Shown one piece after another: positions 6,524 through 9,472 of a stretch of DNA of 9,472 bases. The notes beneath the pieces are model-generated. The model had not been told where the DNA came from and ran no database searches. It saw only the letters and a list, made by a program, of their open reading frames with translations. The position numbers were made by a program, and so were the translations under genes. The stretch comes from Spirulina sp. DLM2.Bin59. GTDB lineage: Bacteria > Cyanobacteriota > Cyanobacteriia > Cyanobacteriales > Spirulinaceae. The stretch lies in NCBI GenBank assembly GCA_007693875.1, contig RECT01000071.1, positions 1-9,472 of the forward strand, given 5' to 3'. Position 1 is the first letter of the stretch, and each line of letters opens with the position of its first letter.

Positions 6524-9472
6524 TGGTATTGTCGCGGCTGCCACTGACAATGGTTTTGCCATCATGGCTCAGGGCAACCGATCGCACCAAATCACTATGG
6601 CCCATTAAAGTATTCAGATGCTCCCCGGTATCAAAATCCCAAATCCGCAGCGTTGCATCGCGGCTACCGCTGACGATGGTTTTTCCGTCGGGGCTGAGGG
6701 CGAGGGAGGTGACGGATTGGGTATGGCCCCGGAGGGTGCGCAATACATGGCCGGTGCGGAGATCCCAAATTTTGATCGTGCGATCGCGACTGCCACTGAT
6801 GATGTGCTGCCCATTGGGGCTGATCACCACCGAGCGGATTTCATCGGTATGGCCCCACAATGTGTTTAACGTCCGTTGGCTTTGCAGATCCCACACCTTG
6901 ACCGTATGGTCACGGCTGCCGCTCACCACCTTATCCCCCTTGGGGGTAATCGCTAAATCTGTTACTCCTTTGGAATAGCCCAAAAGACTCCCCTTCACCC
7001 GCCCACTGGGAAGATCCCACAGCTTAATTTCTCGGCTACGGCGGAAAAACTGAATCAGGGAGAGGATCGGGGAGGTGGTTTTTGAGGGGATGTAACTCAA
7101 TAACCCTTCTAAGCCCGATTCAAAGTGGGGTTTAGCGGTTTGATCGGCGCTGGCGCTGATAATCAGCTTGCCATCAGGACTCAGGGCCACCACATAGATT
7201 TTATGGTGGGCATCACCGCTGATGGTTTGCAGCAAATTGCCGCTTTGTAACTCCCAAATCCGGATCGTGTTGTCGGTGCTACTGCTGATGATTTTGTCCC
7301 CCTCTGGACTGAGGGCAATGGAGAGCACCGAGGAAGTGTGGCCGGTAATGGTGCCATTTTGCCGCCCGGTGAGGAGATCCCAGGTTTTGATGGTGCTGTC
7401 TTTACTGCCGCTGATCAGGGTGCGGTTGTCGGGGGCGATCGCCACCGTTTGCACCCAATGGGAATGGCCCGTCATCACGGCTAAACATTCCATTTCTAGC
7501 CAAGCCTGTTGGGCTGGCGGCCGAGCATATTGAGCTTTGCGGAAATGCTCAATCACCAACTGCTCCGCTGCCTGTTGCACTGCCCCGGTTTCCTCCCGAA
7601 TCGCCTTGAAAACTAACTGATACCCTTGATCGCCATAATGAATGGCATCTCGCAATGCCGCAATCCGTTCCGATGCTAGGGTGCTACCAAAGCGCATTTC
7701 CACTTCCTCAAACCCCAACAGCGTCACCATCCCCTCTTGCAACAGCGTTGGCTTGGGGTTGGGATCTGCGAAGGAAAAGCGGGGGAAATCGTCAAGGTTA
7801 ACGTCTTGCTTATCCTCCAACACCGTATATTCCGGGTCTGATTCCCTGTCAAGGTTGCGTTTATCCGCAAGAATAGTATTTTCTGTTTCCTCTGGGGGAG
7901 AAGCTTGGATCGGGGGCAGCATCAGCCCTGGGTCGCGGGGAACTTGGCGCTTATCTCCTAAAATCGTATTTTCCGCTTCTTCCCCTGGCGGGTCATCATC
8001 AATGGTTTCCGTATCGCTGAAGAACGGATGAGCCTCCGCATCAATCCGAAAGGGATTGGGCTCCATTGGCGCAGGTTCATCGGTCATCCCTGACCAACTG
8101 CCGACATCTAGATCAAGATCTAGGTCAGCTCCGGTAAAACTCCCTAGACTCAGATCAAAAGCTGGATTTTCAAGGTCTACCGCCGCTGCTAAATCAGCGA
8201 TGGGTGCGTTGTCCTCCATGGCTTCCTCTGCCGCGTCTCCCTGTAGGTTCAGTGACTCTGCTTCAGGACTGGGTTCCGGCTCGTCGGCAAACCCAAAGGG
8301 GTCAAAGTCCGGTGCGGAGTCCGGCGCGACATCCGGCGGGGCTATGGGGTTTAAATCTTCTCCCCAAAAGGCATTAGGGTCAAAGGTGATGGGTGAATCT
8401 TCAAGGACAGGCTCCGTTGCCATGGGATCAGTAACAGTGGCATCGGGGGCATCGTCGGCATCGTCGGCGGTATCGGCGGGTCCAAAGAGATCCGCCGAGG
8501 GAGGGTGCAGGGCGGTGGTGGTTAAAAAGGCGGATAAATCTTCATCACTGTTGGCTAAGGCCTGATCGAGGAGATTTTCCAGGGGTTCTGCGGCGATCGC
8601 CTCTGGATCAAAATCCAGCAAAGCAGCGGGGGTTGCCATCGGTTCAGACGGATGCAGTTCTGCCTCAGAGGCAGCCTCGATCGCAGGCGGTGCGGGGGGC
8701 AAATCCTCCCCAGGCTCATCCTCCCAAAATTCCCCTGCTGGGGGCGCAGGCACAATTCCCGCATTGATAAAATGCGGTGGCTCCGGCGAAACCGCTTCCA
8801 ACTCTTCCGGATCGAGGACAATTTCCCAAGGGGCAGCCTCTCCTCCCTCCGTCCCCTCCGAGCCAGGCAAGTTCTCCGACTCAAAATTAGACTCGAAATT
8901 AAATGCTACATCCCATTGCCCCTGATCAGGATCAACCTCGGGTTCCGCTTCCCGATAGTCCTCCTCGGCTGTGATGTAGTCGTCTAAGGAGGAGGCAACA
9001 GGTTCGTCAGCGCGGATCGCCTCTTGGGGAGTTTCCCGTACAAAGGGACGGGTAAACCCAGAGGTAGGGTCAAAAGGGGGTTGCTCTCCCTCTGAGGGCA
9101 GTTCGGTTAAATCCGCACTGAGTTGAAATTCTTCCGGTAGATCTAGATCAAAACCATCAGCAAAGGGAAAATCCACATCCGGCAAGTCTGCCGTTTGCTC
9201 TTGATATTGTTCAAAAATCGTTTCCAGTTCTGAGGGGAGAGTCAGTTCTGGCTCAGGGGTTGGCGGGGAGTCAACTGGGGCATCCACTGGGGGATCAACG
9301 ACAGAACTCCTGGGAGGAGGCGGCACCACCTCGGAGCTATGGAGGCTATGGTTAATTTTCGGCCTGGCTGCAGCAGTGGCTTTTGATTTTTTAATCGCCG
9401 TCTTCACGGCATACTTCAATTGTTTGCGGGTGAAGGGTTTATCCAGCACCTCCAAATCTCGATAGATGGGGT
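6501..9472 (-). CDS. Large multidomain protein: receiver-domain tail, acidic linker, helical domain and WD40 propeller (5' end outside window)
   Basis: The frame is open through the window edge, so the protein exceeds 990 residues; the TTG at 9453-9455 is an internal Leu codon. Numbering from it, the first residues (upstream IYRD, then LEVLDKPFTRKQLKYAVKTA) match the end of a CheY-like receiver domain: strand 5, the conserved Lys-Pro-Phe, then the last helix. A basic stretch (20-34) leads to a very acidic, Pro/Ala-rich linker of about 450 residues, probably disordered. Residues 575-655 (ASERIAALRDAIHYGDQGYQ, then VQQAAEQLV) form the HEAT-like helical domain that cyanobacteria often put before WD40 modules. 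Residues 660-984 are seven WD repeats. A scaffold whose assembly is controlled by a sensor kinase is the likely role, by inference; partner kinase, receiver Asp and start are not visible. It is convergent with the DUF2079 gene and overlaps it by 23 bases. Confidence 0.88.
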   Translation of the reverse strand, partial: PIYRDLEVLDKPFTRKQLKYAVKTAIKKSKATAAARPKINHSLHSSEVVPPPPRSSVVDPPVDAPVDSPPTPEPELTLPSELETIFEQYQEQTADLPDVDFPFADGFDLDLPEEFQLSADLTELPSEGEQPPFDPTSGFTRPFVRETPQEAIRADEPVASSLDDYITAEEDYREAEPEVDPDQGQWDVAFNFESNFESENLPGSEGTEGGEAAPWEIVLDPEELEAVSPEPPHFINAGIVPAPPAGEFWEDEPGEDLPPAPPAIEAASEAELHPSEPMATPAALLDFDPEAIAAEPLENLLDQALANSDEDLSAFLTTTALHPPSADLFGPADTADDADDAPDATVTDPMATEPVLEDSPITFDPNAFWGEDLNPIAPPDVAPDSAPDFDPFGFADEPEPSPEAESLNLQGDAAEEAMEDNAPIADLAAAVDLENPAFDLSLGSFTGADLDLDLDVGSWSGMTDEPAPMEPNPFRIDAEAHPFFSDTETIDDDPPGEEAENTILGDKRQVPRDPGLMLPPIQASPPEETENTILADKRNLDRESDPEYTVLEDKQDVNLDDFPRFSFADPNPKPTLLQEGMVTLLGFEEVEMRFGSTLASERIAALRDAIHYGDQGYQLVFKAIREETGAVQQAAEQLVIEHFRKAQYARPPAQQAWLEMECLAVMTGHSHWVQTVAIAPDNRTLISGSKDSTIKTWDLLTGRQNGTITGHTSSVLSIALSPEGDKIISSSTDNTIRIWELQSGNLLQTISGDAHHKIYVVALSPDGKLIISASADQTAKPHFESGLEGLLSYIPSKTTSPILSLIQFFRRSREIKLWDLPSGRVKGSLLGYSKGVTDLAITPKGDKVVSGSRDHTVKVWDLQSQRTLNTLWGHTDEIRSVVISPNGQHIISGSRDRTIKIWDLRTGHVLRTLRGHTQSVTSLALSPDGKTIVSGSRDATLRIWDFDTGEHLNTLMGHSDLVRSVALSHDGKTIVSGSRDNTIRVWASR
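6504..7472 (-). repeat. Seven WD40 repeats forming one beta-propeller
   Basis: Seven blades are visible, each with a GH-type start, an SPDG-type turn, an SGSxD motif and a W-D/E/A end. The structural Asp falls at residues 686, 728, 771, 849, 891, 933 and 975. Spacing is 42 residues (126 bases), 43 between blades 2 and 3, and 78 between blades 3 and 4 because of a 36-residue insertion. The last four blades are the most alike (GSRD in each), suggesting recent internal duplication. The seventh blade ends at VWASR; the strand before the first GH (MECLAVM) probably closes the ring. Confidence 0.92.
7029..7136 (-). other. In-frame 108-base insertion within WD40 blade 3
   Basis: Blade 3 reads SASADQT, then 36 extra residues (774-809: AKPHFESGLEGLL, then SYIPSKTTSPILSLIQFFRRSRE), then resumes with IKLWDL. 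Removing exactly 36 residues restores the 42-residue period to blade 4. The insert has a hydrophobic SPILSLIQFF core with flanking basic residues (FFRRSR), unlike the rest of the propeller. No terminal repeats or target-site duplication are obvious in the DNA. It may be an extended surface loop used for binding. Confidence 0.75.
7800..7982 (-). repeat. Triplicated Thr-Ile/Val-Leu-x-Asp-Lys motif before the helical domain
   Basis: Three copies of a short motif occur in 61 residues: AENTILGDKR (494-503), TENTILADKR (524-533) and PEYTVLEDKQ (541-550). The core is x-T-I/V-L-x-D-K. They stand out because the preceding linker has no lysine. Short Thr motifs in acidic context can be phosphorylated by Ser/Thr kinases and read by FHA domains, so a phosphodocking role is possible, but that is inference. 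Confidence 0.7.
7953..9356 (-). other. Lysine-free, acidic, probably disordered linker region
   Basis: Residues 34-501 of the WD40 protein contain no lysine, and residues 51-500 only about five arginines, against very many Asp and Glu. Pro and Ala are abundant. Aromatic residues sit in recurring short motifs: FDP at 128-130, 272-274, 358-360 and 384-386, and FWEDEPGEDLPPAPP (243-257) echoed by FWGEDLNPIAPP (363-374). No folded domain is recognisable. Confidence 0.75.

Noticed and set aside
6523..8987. Plus-strand open frames opposite the WD40 gene (up to about 169 codons)
   Set aside because: Their Ser/Arg/Pro-rich, repetitive content is the complement of WD repeats and of the acidic linker; the WD40 frame is clearly the real one.
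1..9472. CRISPR arrays, transposases, tRNA or rRNA genes
   Set aside because: No spaced direct repeats, transposase motifs or cloverleaf-forming sequence were found; the only regular direct repeats encode WD40 blades.

Overview
The window looks like cyanobacterial chromosome of moderate GC content. The octamer GCGATCGC (HIP1), a hallmark of many cyanobacterial genomes, occurs about 15 times in 9.5 kb. The gene content agrees: a YlmG/Ycf19 (YggT-family) membrane protein, a cyanobacterial-type DUF2079 protein, and a WD40 protein with the short helical domain that cyanobacteria often place before a propeller. No species can be named from the sequence alone.

Layout. (1) 1-1981, plus strand: the 3' end of upp (uracil salvage), a small glycine-zipper membrane protein, ylmG/ycf19, and a family-2 glycosyltransferase. 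Gaps of 41, 57 and 6 bases suggest at least partial co-transcription. (2) 1982-2025: a perfect 24-base palindrome between the converging glycosyltransferase and clpB genes, probably a two-way terminator and possibly a copy of a dispersed cyanobacterial repeat. (3) 2026-4650, minus strand: a complete clpB disaggregase of 874 residues, with a GTG codon at residue 151 where short-form ClpB initiates in other bacteria. (4) 4651-5104: a long divergent intergenic region with several hairpins and nested GGTT/AACC palindromes. (5) 5105-6523, plus: an AT-richer, multi-spanning DUF2079 membrane protein. (6) 6501-9472, minus: a very large protein, cut by the window edge. It runs from the tail of a probable response-regulator receiver domain through a long lysine-free acidic linker and a helical domain to a seven-bladed WD40 propeller. 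It overlaps the DUF2079 gene tail-to-tail by 23 bases.

Most genes here are housekeeping or envelope functions: pyrimidine salvage, protein disaggregation, nucleoid or membrane organisation, and sugar transfer. The most unusual object is the WD40 protein, which has a repeat-rich, strongly acidic linker, a triplicated Thr-Ile/Val-Leu-x-Asp-Lys motif, and a 36-residue insertion in blade 3. I see no CRISPR array, transposase, tRNA, rRNA or defence system, and no evidence that the genes form one new pathway.
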